Below are positions 17,143 to 25,825 of a stretch of DNA of 64,000 nt, piece after piece. Position 1 is the stretch's first letter, and each line of letters begins with the position of its first letter. The DNA comes from Gordonia aichiensis NBRC 108223 (lineage in GTDB: Bacteria; Actinomycetota; Actinomycetes; Mycobacteriales; Mycobacteriaceae), in contig NZ_BANR01000006.1 in assembly GCF_000332975.1 (NCBI RefSeq), positions 62,001 through 126,000 of the forward strand, written 5' to 3'. The notes under the pieces are model-generated. The model had not been told where the DNA came from and did no database searches. It saw only the letters and a program-made list of their open reading frames with translations. A program made the position numbers and the translations under genes.

Positions 17143-18639
17143 GTGAAATTCATTCAGATCCTCGAGGAGCCGATCGAACCGGGCGGTCTCGTCGAGTGGG
17201 TCCCCGCGGTTCCCGGCGGACTCGGAACCTGGCTCGACGACTCGCGGCTGACCTCCCACAATCACGAGCAGCATCTGCGCGACGCATTCGACTACCGCAT
17301 GCGCACCCGGCGAGAGGGCGGCCGCGAGTCGTGGCTCGGACTCTCGATCAACTTCGACGAACCACTGTCCATCCCCGCGATTCGCGCCACGTTGTCGCAG
17401 TGGATCGATCGTCACGAGGTCCTACGCAGCCACGTCGTCATCAAGGCCGACGGTCTGCATCGGTTGAGCACACCGCCGGGTACCGTCCGGCTGAAGATGG
17501 GGCGAATCGGGTGGTACACCGAGTCGGGCCCGCTCCTCGAACAAATCGCAGGCGCCTTCGACCGTGCGACCGCACCCATGCAGTGGCCCGCCTACATGTT
17601 CGCGACGGTCGGCCGCGAGTCGTCGTTCACGCTGTTGTTCGCCGCCGACCACTCGCTGGTCGATGGCTACTCCCTGATCATGGCCCAGCACGAGCTGATC
17701 ACCCTCTACCGCGCCGCGCGCGAGCACACAGACCCCGATCTGCCCGAGGTCGGCAGCTATGTCGACTTCAGCGCGCAGGAGCGGCGGCTGGCCGACCAGA
17801 CCGGAGCCGACCACCCGAGCGTGTCGACGTGGACGTCATTCCTCACCGCGGGTGAAGGCGACATGCCGTCGTTCTACTCGCCTGCGCCCGCCATCGCGGC
17901 GGACGCGCCACCGGATCCAGCCGTCGACGCGCCGCAGGAGTCGTTGTCGGGGGTGATCGCCGACGACGATGCCGCGAACCGGTTCACGGCCGTGTGCTCG
18001 GAGGCCGGCGGGACCCTCACCGCCGGGATCCTCGCGGCCTTCGCCATCGTTCATCACCGGCGCACCGGCGATCGGGAGTTCCGCTGCGTGCTGCCGCGCC
18101 ACACACGAAGCGAGCGTCGGTGGCTCACTGCGCTCGGCTGGTTCGTCGCTGTCGCACCGTTCTGCCTCGACATGTCCGATTCGCCGACCTTCGATCAAGC
18201 AGTCGGCCGCGCGACCGAGGAACTCAAACGCGCACGCCAAGGCGCATCGCTTCCCTTCCTGCGCGTGGCAGAACTCATCGGTTACCGAGGCGAACCCCAA
18301 TTCGTCATCTCGTTCATCGACACCCGCTACGCCCCGGGCGCCGCCGAGGCCGACAGCGGACGTGCGACTGTGATCCGCAGCCACAGTTATGCGCGCAACG
18401 AAGTGTTCATCTGGATCAACCGCACACCTTCGGGGATGCGGTTCTCTGCCCGGTTTCCCGCAGAGAACCGCCTCGGTGATCTCGTAGGCCCCACCCCGGT
18501 CGCCGACCCGGAGGTGCGCGCACCGACACCACCGGGCGACATCGACCCCGACGAGGGGCCCGTCCACGCCTATCTGCACGATTTCGCCGAGTGCGTCCGG
18601 TCGGTCGGTGACGCAAGCACCTTCAATCCCACAGTGTGA
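17143..18639 (+). CDS. Free-standing condensation-domain / PapA-like acyltransferase
   Basis: 498-aa protein of the chloramphenicol-acetyltransferase/condensation superfamily, which joins an acyl thioester to a hydroxyl or amine. The active-site motif HxxxDG is intact: His170 to Gly175 in ADHSLVDGYS. A C-terminal subdomain contains FRCVLPRHTRSERRW and LGWFVAVAPFCLDMS (the latch/floor region). The N-terminal part (WLDDSRLTSHNHEQH) resembles polyketide-associated PapA proteins, which esterify lipids with long acyl groups. No carrier-protein or PKS gene lies nearby; acyl-CoA carboxylase genes on both sides suggest a wall-lipid role, which is only an inference. Starts at GTG 17143, 37 bp after the SufE-like gene. 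Confidence 0.78.
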   Translation: MKFIQILEEPIEPGGLVEWVPAVPGGLGTWLDDSRLTSHNHEQHLRDAFDYRMRTRREGGRESWLGLSINFDEPLSIPAIRATLSQWIDRHEVLRSHVVIKADGLHRLSTPPGTVRLKMGRIGWYTESGPLLEQIAGAFDRATAPMQWPAYMFATVGRESSFTLLFAADHSLVDGYSLIMAQHELITLYRAAREHTDPDLPEVGSYVDFSAQERRLADQTGADHPSVSTWTSFLTAGEGDMPSFYSPAPAIAADAPPDPAVDAPQESLSGVIADDDAANRFTAVCSEAGGTLTAGILAAFAIVHHRRTGDREFRCVLPRHTRSERRWLTALGWFVAVAPFCLDMSDSPTFDQAVGRATEELKRARQGASLPFLRVAELIGYRGEPQFVISFIDTRYAPGAAEADSGRATVIRSHSYARNEVFIWINRTPSGMRFSARFPAENRLGDLVGPTPVADPEVRAPTPPGDIDPDEGPVHAYLHDFAECVRSVGDASTFNPTV

Positions 18640-18872
18640 CCCCGAGCGCAACCGAACGATTGCTCGGTGGGCTAGGGTGAAGCGCGGAACACACCCGATA
18701 GACTCGAGTGGTTGACGTCGTCTCGGTAACACGGTCTCGGTGACACATCGTCCACCGGTACGGCGGAGCCGCACGATCGACAGCGGGTGGTGAGACGAGG
18801 GGACGTCGCACACCGGCGGCAGTAACCCGTGAAGACAGCTCAGCACAGAGCCAGGCCCAGGAGATCAAGCAA

Positions 18873-20684
18873 GTGCCCAGTGAACAAGCGCCCAACTCCA
18901 CGATCAGCAAGGTCCTCATCGCCAATCGAGGAGAGATCGCGGTCCGCGTCATCCGCGCCGCACGTGACGCCGGAATCCCCAGTGTCGCGGTCTATGCGGA
19001 GCCGGACGCCAATGCCAAGTTCGTGAAGCTCGCCGACGAGGCGTTCGCTCTCGGTGGCCAGACCTCTGCGGAGTCGTACCTGGTCTTCGACAAGATTCTC
19101 GACGCCGCCGCGAAGTCGGGCGCCAACGCCATCCACCCCGGGTATGGCTTCCTGTCCGAGAACGCCGACTTCGCGCAGGCCGTGCTCGACGCAGGCCTCA
19201 TCTGGATCGGCCCGTCGCCGGAATCGATCCGCGACCTCGGCGACAAGGTGACCGCTCGCCACATCGCCCTCAAGGCCGACGCACCGATGGCTCCCGGCAC
19301 CAAGGACCCGGTCAAGAACGCCGAGGAGGTCGTCGCGTTCGCCAAAGAGTACGGCGTACCGGTCGCCATCAAGGCGGCGTTCGGCGGCGGCGGCCGCGGC
19401 ATGAAGGTCGCGTACACCATCGAGGAGATCCCCGAGCTGTTCGAGTCGGCCACGCGTGAGGCCATCTCCGCGTTCGGTCGCGGCGAATGTTTCGTCGAGC
19501 GCTACCTCGACAAGGCACGTCACGTCGAAGCGCAGGTCATCGCCGACCAGCACGGCAACGTGATTGTCGCCGGTACCCGCGACTGCTCGCTGCAGCGTCG
19601 TTTCCAGAAGCTCGTCGAGGAGGCACCCGCACCGTTCCTCACCGACGAACAGCGCGACCGTATCCACTCCTCCGCGAAGGCCATCTGTCGCGAAGCGGGC
19701 TACTACGGCGCGGGCACCGTCGAGTTCCTCGTGGGCAACGACGGTCTCGTCTCGTTCCTCGAGGTCAACACCCGCCTCCAGGTCGAGCACCCCGTCACCG
19801 AGGAGACCTCGGGCATCGACCTCGTCCGCCAGCAGTTCCGCATCGCCAACGGCGACAAGCTGGAGTTCTCCGAAGACCCGGCACCGCGGGGGCACTCGAT
19901 CGAGTTCCGCATCAACGGTGAGGATCCCGGACGCAACTTCCTACCGGCTCCCGGACCGATCACCGTCTACAAAGAGCCCTCGGGTCCCGGCGTGCGCGTC
20001 GACTCGGGCGTCGAGCAGGGCGACGTCATCGGCGGGCAGTTCGATTCGATGCTGGCCAAGCTCATCGTGACCGGAGAGAACCGCGAGCAGGCACTCGAGC
20101 GTGCCCGGCGTGCACTCGACGAGTTCGAGGTCGAAGGCCTCGCCACCGTTCTTCCCTTCGATCGCCACATCGTCTCCAATCCGGCGTTCATCGGCCACAC
20201 CGACGAGAACGGTGTCGAGACGTTCGACGTCTACACCAAGTGGATCGAGACCGACTGGGACAACCCGATCGAGCCCTACACCGGCGCCCAGCCCATCGAC
20301 GAGGATGATGCGGCACCGCGCCAGAATGTCGTCGTCGAGGTCGGTGGCCGTCGGGTCGAGGTCTCGCTGCCCGGCGATCTCGCGATCGGCGCAGCACCGT
20401 CCGCGGGCGGTGTCGTCCGTAAGAAGCCCAAGCCGCGCACGCGCAACAAGAGTGCGGGTGCTGCCGCGTCCGGCGACTCGGTTGCCGCACCGATGCAGGG
20501 CACCGTCGTCAAGATCGCCGTCGAGGAGGGCCAGGAGGTCTCCGCCGGCGATCTCGTCGTGGTGCTCGAAGCGATGAAGATGGAGAACCCGGTGACCGCG
20601 CACAAGGATGGTGTCGTGACCGGCCTCGCCATCGAGGCAGGCGCCGCGGTGACACAGGGAACCGTGCTTCTCGAGATCAAGTAA
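18873..20684 (+). CDS. accA3: Acetyl/propionyl-CoA carboxylase alpha subunit (biotin carboxylase + BCCP)
   Basis: 603-aa subunit carrying biotin carboxylase (residues 1 to about 455) and the biotin carrier domain (about 530-603). Seen: [20 protein letters not shown]-grasp glycine loop [42 protein letters not shown] and the biotin site EAMKMEN with Lys569. It partners AccD5 and AccE and is biotinylated by BirA upstream. A 233-bp spacer separates it from the condensation gene and ends in a perfect hairpin after the stop, so it is its own unit. Start GTG 18873. Confidence 0.95.
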   Translation: MPSEQAPNSTISKVLIANRGEIAVRVIRAARDAGIPSVAVYAEPDANAKFVKLADEAFALGGQTSAESYLVFDKILDAAAKSGANAIHPGYGFLSENADFAQAVLDAGLIWIGPSPESIRDLGDKVTARHIALKADAPMAPGTKDPVKNAEEVVAFAKEYGVPVAIKAAFGGGGRGMKVAYTIEEIPELFESATREAISAFGRGECFVERYLDKARHVEAQVIADQHGNVIVAGTRDCSLQRRFQKLVEEAPAPFLTDEQRDRIHSSAKAICREAGYYGAGTVEFLVGNDGLVSFLEVNTRLQVEHPVTEETSGIDLVRQQFRIANGDKLEFSEDPAPRGHSIEFRINGEDPGRNFLPAPGPITVYKEPSGPGVRVDSGVEQGDVIGGQFDSMLAKLIVTGENREQALERARRALDEFEVEGLATVLPFDRHIVSNPAFIGHTDENGVETFDVYTKWIETDWDNPIEPYTGAQPIDEDDAAPRQNVVVEVGGRRVEVSLPGDLAIGAAPSAGGVVRKKPKPRTRNKSAGAAASGDSVAAPMQGTVVKIAVEEGQEVSAGDLVVVLEAMKMENPVTAHKDGVVTGLAIEAGAAVTQGTVLLEIK

Positions 20685-20702
20685 CACTGCCGACAACACG
20701 AT

Positions 20703-20736
20703 GCGTCGGGCCCGACCACACGGTCGGGCCCGACGC
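20703..20736 (+). terminator. Perfect hairpin after accA3
   Basis: 15-bp perfect stem (20703-20717 with 20722-20736) around a 4-nt ACAC loop, core CGTCGGGCCCGACC. It starts 18 bp after the accA3 stop. No U-run follows, as is usual for high-GC actinobacterial terminators. The ribosome site of the next gene begins a few bases later. Confidence 0.75.
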
Positions 20737-20753
20737 GTCGTAGAGGAGCCCCG

Positions 20754-21122
20754 TTGGAACCTGTCGAGATCAATGCCGGCGCATGGTATCTCCGCGGACT
20801 ACGCGCGGACGACCGGATATCGGATGCCCCCGCGCTCCGCGAACTAGGCATCCCCGAACCCGAAGACTATGTCCGACAATCGGATTCGGCGTGGACGGAC
20901 GAGAAGTCGTTCACCTGGGCCATCTGTGAGCCGACAACCGGCGAGCTCGTGGCGCTGATCGGGGTCACGACCACAGACGGCACCGCCCGACTGTGGGACA
21001 GCGCACGCAGCGGCTTCGACGACGCCGTCGTCACCGCACGTGGGCCGGTGTGCCGCTTCGCCGTCGGAGCGCTCGGACTGCCGATGCCCACACTCCTCGG
21101 CGGGAGCTCCGCACCGGAGTAG
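20754..21122 (+). CDS. Small GNAT-like protein, probably degenerate
   Basis: 122-aa protein with a TTG start at 20754, supported by GAGGAG 6 nt upstream. The N-terminal half looks like a RimJ/RimL acetyltransferase (YLRGLRADDRISDAP, WAICEPTTGELVALIGV). The C-terminal part, DAVVTARGPVCRFAVGALGL, aligns by eye with the acetyl-CoA-binding helix of GNATs, but the R/QxxGxG/A phosphate loop that should precede it is not there and the last strands are missing. It is therefore either a shrunken pseudo-enzyme or a protein that has kept only the fold. Downstream of the accA3 hairpin and upstream of a fatty-acid gene. Confidence 0.55.
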   Translation: MEPVEINAGAWYLRGLRADDRISDAPALRELGIPEPEDYVRQSDSAWTDEKSFTWAICEPTTGELVALIGVTTTDGTARLWDSARSGFDDAVVTARGPVCRFAVGALGLPMPTLLGGSSAPE

Positions 21123-21199
21123 GTTGGCTGTGGGAGGATCTTCGCCCGTCGGGGGCGGACACGTTGTGGTCGGGCATTCGACGACGATGGAGGCGCACG

Positions 21200-22069
21200 A
21201 TGGCAGATTTCCAGAAGGTCACAGTCCTCGGAGCCGGTGTACTCGGCTCCCAGATCGCATTCCAGACCGCGTACAAGGGTTTTGATGTCACGTCCTACGA
21301 CATCAACCAGAAGGCACTCGATGCCGCGGCGAAACGGTACGACGACCTCGTCGAGACGTACAAGAACGAGGTGCCAGGTGCCGCGGACGGTGCCGCCGAC
21401 GAGGCACGCAAGCGCATCACGCTGACCGACGATCTCGCCAAGGCGGCCGACGCCGACCTCATCATCGAAGCGGTTCCCGAAGTCCTCGAACTCAAACAGG
21501 ACACCTACCGCAAACTCAACGAACTCGCCCCGAAGGAGACCATCTTCGCGACCAACTCCTCGTCGTTGCTCCCCAGCGACCTCGAATCTTCCACGGGGCG
21601 CCCGGATCGCTTTCTGGCGCTGCACTTCGCCAACCGGGTCTGGCAATTCAACACCGCGGAGATCATGGGCACCAAGGACACCGATCCCGCGGTCTACGAC
21701 AAGGTGGTGCAGTTCGCCTCCGACATCGGCATGGTGCCCATCCAGATCCACAAGGAGAAGGCCGGGTACGTCCTCAACTCGCTGTTGATCCCGTTCCTCA
21801 ATGCGGCACTCGAACTGGCAGCAGGCGGTTACGCCGAGCCCGAGGACGTGGACAAGACGTGGCGCATCGCGACCGGCGCCCCGCTCGGCCCCTTCCAGAT
21901 CTACGACGTCGTCGGATTGATGACCCCGTACAACATCCTCATGAACGGCGACCAGGGCAATCGCCATCTCGGCGCGTGGCTCAAGCAGAACTACATCGAC
22001 AAGGGCAAGCTCGGGATGGCCAGCGGCGAGGGGTTCTACACCTACCCCAAGTCCGATCAGTCGGCCTGA
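21200..22069 (+). CDS. 3-hydroxyacyl-CoA (3-hydroxybutyryl-CoA) dehydrogenase
   Basis: 289-aa NAD-dependent enzyme that oxidises L-3-hydroxyacyl-CoA or works in the reverse direction. Rossmann motif LGAGVLGSQIA, nucleotide-acidic residue YDINQ, IIEAVPEVLELKQDTYRKL cut to IIEAVPE, FATNSSSLLPS with the catalytic-pocket Ser/Asn, and the catalytic His in ALHFANRVW (H-F-x-N, matching HFFNP-type). C-terminal dimerisation domain from about 185. The ATG at 21200 has GGAGG 8 nt upstream. It stands alone between the GNAT-like gene and the convergent MocA-like gene. Confidence 0.92.
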   Translation: MADFQKVTVLGAGVLGSQIAFQTAYKGFDVTSYDINQKALDAAAKRYDDLVETYKNEVPGAADGAADEARKRITLTDDLAKAADADLIIEAVPEVLELKQDTYRKLNELAPKETIFATNSSSLLPSDLESSTGRPDRFLALHFANRVWQFNTAEIMGTKDTDPAVYDKVVQFASDIGMVPIQIHKEKAGYVLNSLLIPFLNAALELAAGGYAEPEDVDKTWRIATGAPLGPFQIYDVVGLMTPYNILMNGDQGNRHLGAWLKQNYIDKGKLGMASGEGFYTYPKSDQSA

Positions 22070-22076
22070 CGCCGGG

Positions 22077-22673
22077 TCACGGCTCGTCGCGATCGAGTCC
22101 CGAAGCCAGGTCGCCACATTCGACCATCTCGACGATGTCGGCGTGCGCGCGCAGATATGCCGCCGCGCCGACATCTCCGTGCAGCGACACCATCACGTCG
22201 CGCAGATGCTCGGCGCCGAGATACACCGGATGCGCCGGAGCGCCTCGATACACCGCACGCACCAGGGCGTCTCGTCGACGCCCCGCCCGCGCCAACACAC
22301 GCCGCACGACAGCGGCCGACACGTCCGGCATGTCAACAACATGTAAAACCACACCGGCCAGATCGGCCCGCTCGAGCGCCTCGCCGAGGACTCTCCGCAC
22401 GCTTGCCGACAGTCCCGACTCCCAGTCGGCGACGATGATCGACGTCGCGCCATCGGGTGCTTCCACCACTGCGGCACCCATCGCCACGAGCACCTCGTCG
22501 CACCCTCCGGCACGCAGCGCCGAGACCGAGGCCGCCACCCACTCCCCTTGCGCGGCAAGTATTTTCGGCATTCCGTAGCGACTGCCCGCACCCGCGGCGA
22601 GCACCGCTCCGACGACCCTCCCCGGTGTCGAACAGCGGCTACGTCCGGCGTCAGCCGACTCCGTGTTGTCCAC
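22077..22673 (-). CDS. MocA-like nucleotidyltransferase (molybdenum cofactor cytidylyltransferase family)
   Basis: About 198 aa from GTG 22673 (the frame is open to an ATG at 22766, so up to 229 aa). The N-terminal signature AVLAAGAGSRYGMPKIL is the NTP-binding loop of MobA/MocA/CoxC proteins, followed by VDMPDVSAAVV (metal-binding Asp) and GAPAHPVYLGAEHL. MocA makes the cytosine-dinucleotide molybdopterin used by xanthine-dehydrogenase-type enzymes, so it may serve the dehydrogenase encoded at 48-50.8 kb. It is divergent from the purine permease. An unrelated small NTP transferase is the alternative. Confidence 0.75.
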   Translation of the reverse strand: MDNTESADAGRSRCSTPGRVVGAVLAAGAGSRYGMPKILAAQGEWVAASVSALRAGGCDEVLVAMGAAVVEAPDGATSIIVADWESGLSASVRRVLGEALERADLAGVVLHVVDMPDVSAAVVRRVLARAGRRRDALVRAVYRGAPAHPVYLGAEHLRDVMVSLHGDVGAAAYLRAHADIVEMVECGDLASGLDRDEP

Positions 22674-22844
22674 GGGTGCCGATGGTAGCGCCGCGTCGAA
22701 TCCGCCCGTGTTAACCCCGCTGAAACATGACCGCGCCGCTGCGCGGGATCGCCTTCGGGGGTCCACTATCTATCTGCTGGCTCGCATGTCCATCTGCGGT
22801 CGGCCCATATCTGTGCGCGGAACACCATCTCGTTGGAGGCGAAC

Positions 22845-24830
22845 ATGACAACCGAGGCGACCCCGGCGTCCCCGCCGGCGAAGAAGCGAAAGCGCGTCCA
22901 TCCCGTCGACCAGGTTCCGCCACCCGGCAAACTCGTCGCCCTCGGGGCACAGCACGTCGTCGCGTTCTACGCCGGTGCGGTGCTGGTCCCCTTGCTGATC
23001 GCGCGCGCCATCGGACTCGACTCGGACGCGCTGACGATGCTCATCACCGCTGACCTCTTCACCTGCGGCATCGCCTCGTTGCTGCAGTCCGTCGGCATCT
23101 GGAAGATCGGTGTACGCCTGCCGTTGCTGCAGGGCATCACCTTCGCCACGCTCGCGCCTGTCATCCAGATCGCCAACCAGAACGGCGGCGGACGCGTCGG
23201 CCTGCAGACGGTCTACGGTGCGGTGATCGCAGCCGGCATCGCGACCTTCCTCATCGCGCCGTTCTTCGCCAAACTCATCCGCTTCCTGCCGCCGGTGGTG
23301 ACAGGCACGCTGATCACCATCATCGGCGTCTGCCTCATCCCGGTCGGCGCGGGCGACGCGGTCACGAACCCGCACGAGCACCTCCACGACAACGCGAACT
23401 GGAAATGGGTGTGCTACGCGCTCGGCACCATCCTGCTGATCGTGCTGATGCAGCGATTCTTCCGCGGCTTCATGGCAACGATCGCGGTGCTGATGGGCCT
23501 CGTGGTCGCCACCTTCATCGCCTGGCTGTGCGGCGACGCATCATTCGGCATCGTCGGCGAAGCCGGCTGGTTCGGCTTCACCCCGCCGTTCGCCTTCGGC
23601 GCTCCGATGTGGGACCTCGTCGCGATCGTGTCGATGATCGTCGTGCTGCTGGTCGTCGCTGTGGAATCGACCGGATCGATCTTCGCGACCGGCGAGATCG
23701 TCGGCAAACGCATCAAGAAGGAGGACGTCGCGGCCGCGGTACGTGCCGACGGCGTGGCCACCATCTTCGGCGGAATCTTCAACTCGTTCCCCTACACCGC
23801 GTTCTCCGAGAACGTCGGCCTGGTGCGGCTGACCGGGGTCAAGAGCCGCTGGGTGGTCGCCTGTGCAGGCGTCATCATGATCATCCTGGGCTGCCTGCCC
23901 AAGCTGGCGAAGGTGGTCGAGTCCATTCCCGCGCCCATCCTCGGCGGTGCGGCGCTGATCATGTTCGCGACCGTGGCCATCGTCGGTATCCAGACGCTCA
24001 CGTCGGTCGACTTCACCGACCACCGCAACCTGATCATCGCGGCCACCTCGCTGGCCGTCGCCCTCTATGTGCAGTTCTCGCAGTCGGCGACCCCCACCAC
24101 CGTCATCGAGAAGGGTGGCGCGCACGTCGACGTCCCCGCACTGCCCGGCGTCGATCAGGCGATGCCCAACATGATCCTGCAGATACCGTTCTCGACGGGC
24201 ATCACGATGGGTGCGATCACGGCAATCCTGTTGAACCTCTTGTTCTTCCACGTCGGACGTCGCGGCCCGGCCGTCGCGGGACGCGGCGCCATCACCCTTG
24301 ATGCCGTCAACAAGATGACCTACGTCGAATTCAGTCAGACCTTCGGCGGCCTGGTGCAGAACGTCGACTGGGTGGTCGAGCGCGCCTACGAGCAGCGGCC
24401 CTTCGAGGACGTGCACGATCTGCGCAGCGCCTTCCAGGAGGCCATGCTGACCGGCAGTGACGAGGAACAGTTGCAGCTCATCCGCGCATTCCCCGACCTC
24501 GGCGCGGAAGACGAGACCGGCGAGCTGACAGCCGTCGACCACAAGGGCCTGTCCCACCTCGAGGAGACCGAGCACGAGAACGTCGTCGACCTCGCCAAGG
24601 CGTACAAGGACCACTTCGGCTTCCCGTTGGTCATCGACGCCCAGGAGGCCGAACGCTACGACCGCGTGCTGCGCAACGGTTGGGCCCGCATGGACAACTC
24701 CGAAACGTCGGAGAAGTCCTTCGCGCTCATCGAGATCGCGAAGATCGCCAACCACCGGTTCGACGATCTCGTGGCCGACGCCAACCCGCTGACCTCGGCT
24801 CGCTTCAGCCGCCAGCCAGAGCTCTCGTAG
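22845..24830 (+). CDS. NCS2 purine permease fused to a degenerate OHCU-decarboxylase-like domain
   Basis: 661 aa. Residues about 25-485 form an NCS2 nucleobase:cation symporter: many membrane helices, LGAQHVVAFYAGAVLVPLL at the start, and the substrate motif SENVGLVRLTGVKSRW (E in place of Q of QNxGxxxxTG, as in xanthine/urate carriers). Residues about 490-655 are cytoplasmic and resemble OHCU decarboxylase: MTYVEFSQTFGGL, GELTAVDH, FGFPLVIDAQ and a terminal EIAKIANHRF helix. The catalytic HPDL motif reads FPDL (Phe549) and the usual SxxEQ segment is absent (DHKGLSHL), so this domain is probably non-catalytic. The separate uraD follows 9 bp later. The start is ATG 22845, with GGAGG 5 nt upstream. 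Confidence 0.85.
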   Translation: MTTEATPASPPAKKRKRVHPVDQVPPPGKLVALGAQHVVAFYAGAVLVPLLIARAIGLDSDALTMLITADLFTCGIASLLQSVGIWKIGVRLPLLQGITFATLAPVIQIANQNGGGRVGLQTVYGAVIAAGIATFLIAPFFAKLIRFLPPVVTGTLITIIGVCLIPVGAGDAVTNPHEHLHDNANWKWVCYALGTILLIVLMQRFFRGFMATIAVLMGLVVATFIAWLCGDASFGIVGEAGWFGFTPPFAFGAPMWDLVAIVSMIVVLLVVAVESTGSIFATGEIVGKRIKKEDVAAAVRADGVATIFGGIFNSFPYTAFSENVGLVRLTGVKSRWVVACAGVIMIILGCLPKLAKVVESIPAPILGGAALIMFATVAIVGIQTLTSVDFTDHRNLIIAATSLAVALYVQFSQSATPTTVIEKGGAHVDVPALPGVDQAMPNMILQIPFSTGITMGAITAILLNLLFFHVGRRGPAVAGRGAITLDAVNKMTYVEFSQTFGGLVQNVDWVVERAYEQRPFEDVHDLRSAFQEAMLTGSDEEQLQLIRAFPDLGAEDETGELTAVDHKGLSHLEETEHENVVDLAKAYKDHFGFPLVIDAQEAERYDRVLRNGWARMDNSETSEKSFALIEIAKIANHRFDDLVADANPLTSARFSRQPELS

Positions 24831-24833
24831 GCT
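24828..24833 (+). promoter_or_regulatory. -10 box of a leaderless promoter for uraD
   Basis: TAGGCT, which overlaps the stop codon of the permease, lies 6 nt before GTG 24840. The same box and spacing precede uraH, which makes a chance match less likely. Confidence 0.45.
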
Positions 24834-24839
24834 GACCGC

Positions 24840-25361
24840 GTGCGACGAGTGGATTGGCGTGGTCTGCCCAGTTTCAACGAACTGTCGGAGCGGCAGGCGA
24901 TCAGCACGCTCTACGAGTGCTGCAGTTCATCGATCTGGGCGCTGCGCGTCGCCAAGGCGCGTCCGTTTGTCGACGACGAGGCGCTGTTGGAATACGCCGA
25001 CCTGATCCTCGCCGAACTGACCGAGTCCGATCTCGACGAGGCGCTGGCAGGGCACCCGCGCATCGGGGACCGCCCCGACAACGCCTCGTCGAGTAGAGAA
25101 CAGTCGGGGGTTGCGGGCGCCGACCCCGCCGTGCTCGCCGAACTCAAAGCGCTCAACAGGGAGTACGAGGAGAAGTTCGGACACGTCTACCTGGTGTTCG
25201 CCAATGGACGGCCTGCCGAAGAACTGCTCGCAATCCTCAGGGAGCGCATGCGCAACGACGCCCCGACCGAGCGTCGGGTCCTGCGCATGGAGCTGGCGAA
25301 GATCAATCGCAGTCGGCTGCAACGGATGCTGACACCCGCCGTCGAGTTCGTCGACGACTGA
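24840..25361 (+). CDS. uraD: 2-oxo-4-hydroxy-4-carboxy-5-ureidoimidazoline (OHCU) decarboxylase
   Basis: Third step after urate oxidation: decarboxylates OHCU to S-allantoin. 173 aa from GTG 24840. The catalytic signature is complete: His72 in HPRIGD, SSSREQSGV (SxxEQ with the Glu), and a C-terminal TERRVLRMELAKINRSRL with the Arg. The middle YEEKFGHVYLVFANG matches the family FG-(F/H)-x-(F/Y)-(I/L) strand. It lies between the permease and uraH. A 62-bp hairpin element follows 30 bp after the stop. A second possible start is GTG 24849. Confidence 0.9.
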   Translation: MRRVDWRGLPSFNELSERQAISTLYECCSSSIWALRVAKARPFVDDEALLEYADLILAELTESDLDEALAGHPRIGDRPDNASSSREQSGVAGADPAVLAELKALNREYEEKFGHVYLVFANGRPAEELLAILRERMRNDAPTERRVLRMELAKINRSRLQRMLTPAVEFVDD

Positions 25362-25391
25362 TCGCGTCATCACGCAACCCGAAGATCCCAA

Positions 25392-25453
25392 ACGCGGCTG
25401 GAATCGGTAGACGCGGTTGGTGCACCAACCGCGTCCGCCGACTCGAGCCGCGT
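25392..25453 (+). repeat. 62-bp hairpin element, copy A
   Basis: Copy A of a three-copy family. Outer arms ACGCGGC (25392-25398) and GCCGCGT (25447-25453) flank a perfect 24-bp palindrome at 25411-25434 with arm ACGCGGTTGGTG. It starts 30 bp after the uraD stop, upstream of uraH. Copies B (50819) and C (59655) have the same length and outer arms. Possible roles: terminator, mRNA 3'-end stabiliser or REP-type element. Confidence 0.85.
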
Positions 25454-25482
25454 TCACGGCAAAGAAGTCACCGCCAACCCAC

Positions 25483-25488
25483 TAGGCT
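25483..25488 (+). promoter_or_regulatory. -10 box of a leaderless promoter for uraH
   Basis: TAGGCT ends 6 nt before ATG 25495. No ribosome site is visible, which agrees with a leaderless transcript. Confidence 0.45.
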
Positions 25489-25494
25489 GAATCC

Positions 25495-25821
25495 ATGACC
25501 GGACTGTCCACACACGTCCTCGACGCCGTCAGCGGTGCTCCCGCAGTCGGGATGTCGGTGATCCTGCGCGACGTCGACGGCGAACAACTCGCCTCGGGCA
25601 CCACCAACAGCGACGGCCGCATCCCGCAGGTCAACACCGACCCACTCGCGCCGGGCACCTACCATCTGGTCTTCGCGACCGCAGACTGGTTCGGCGCGAA
25701 CGGGATCGTCGGCTTCTTCCCGCAGATCGACATCTGTTTCACCATCGACGATCCGAATCGGCACTATCACGTACCGGTGCTGTTGAGTCCGTACTCGTAC
25801 TCCACCTACCGCGGTAGCTGA
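25495..25821 (+). CDS. uraH: 5-hydroxyisourate hydrolase
   Basis: Hydrolyses 5-hydroxyisourate, the product of urate oxidation, to OHCU, the substrate of UraD. 108 aa, the usual length for this transthyretin-like family. Signature residues are present: LSTHVLDAVSGAPA (His near the N-terminus), GRIPQ, HYHVPVLLSPYSYSTYRGS with the terminal YRGS. A separate promoter is likely (see TAGGCT box). The uricase (UOX/HpxO) that should supply it is not in the window. Confidence 0.95.
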   Translation: MTGLSTHVLDAVSGAPAVGMSVILRDVDGEQLASGTTNSDGRIPQVNTDPLAPGTYHLVFATADWFGANGIVGFFPQIDICFTIDDPNRHYHVPVLLSPYSYSTYRGS

Positions 25822-25825
25822 GTAC

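Noticed and set aside
18640-18872. A gene in the 233-bp spacer before accA3
   Set aside because: No frame with a ribosome site or recognisable product; only weak promoter-like boxes (TAGACT near 18700, TTGACG near 18712) and a possible GAGC/GCTC hairpin just after the previous stop.
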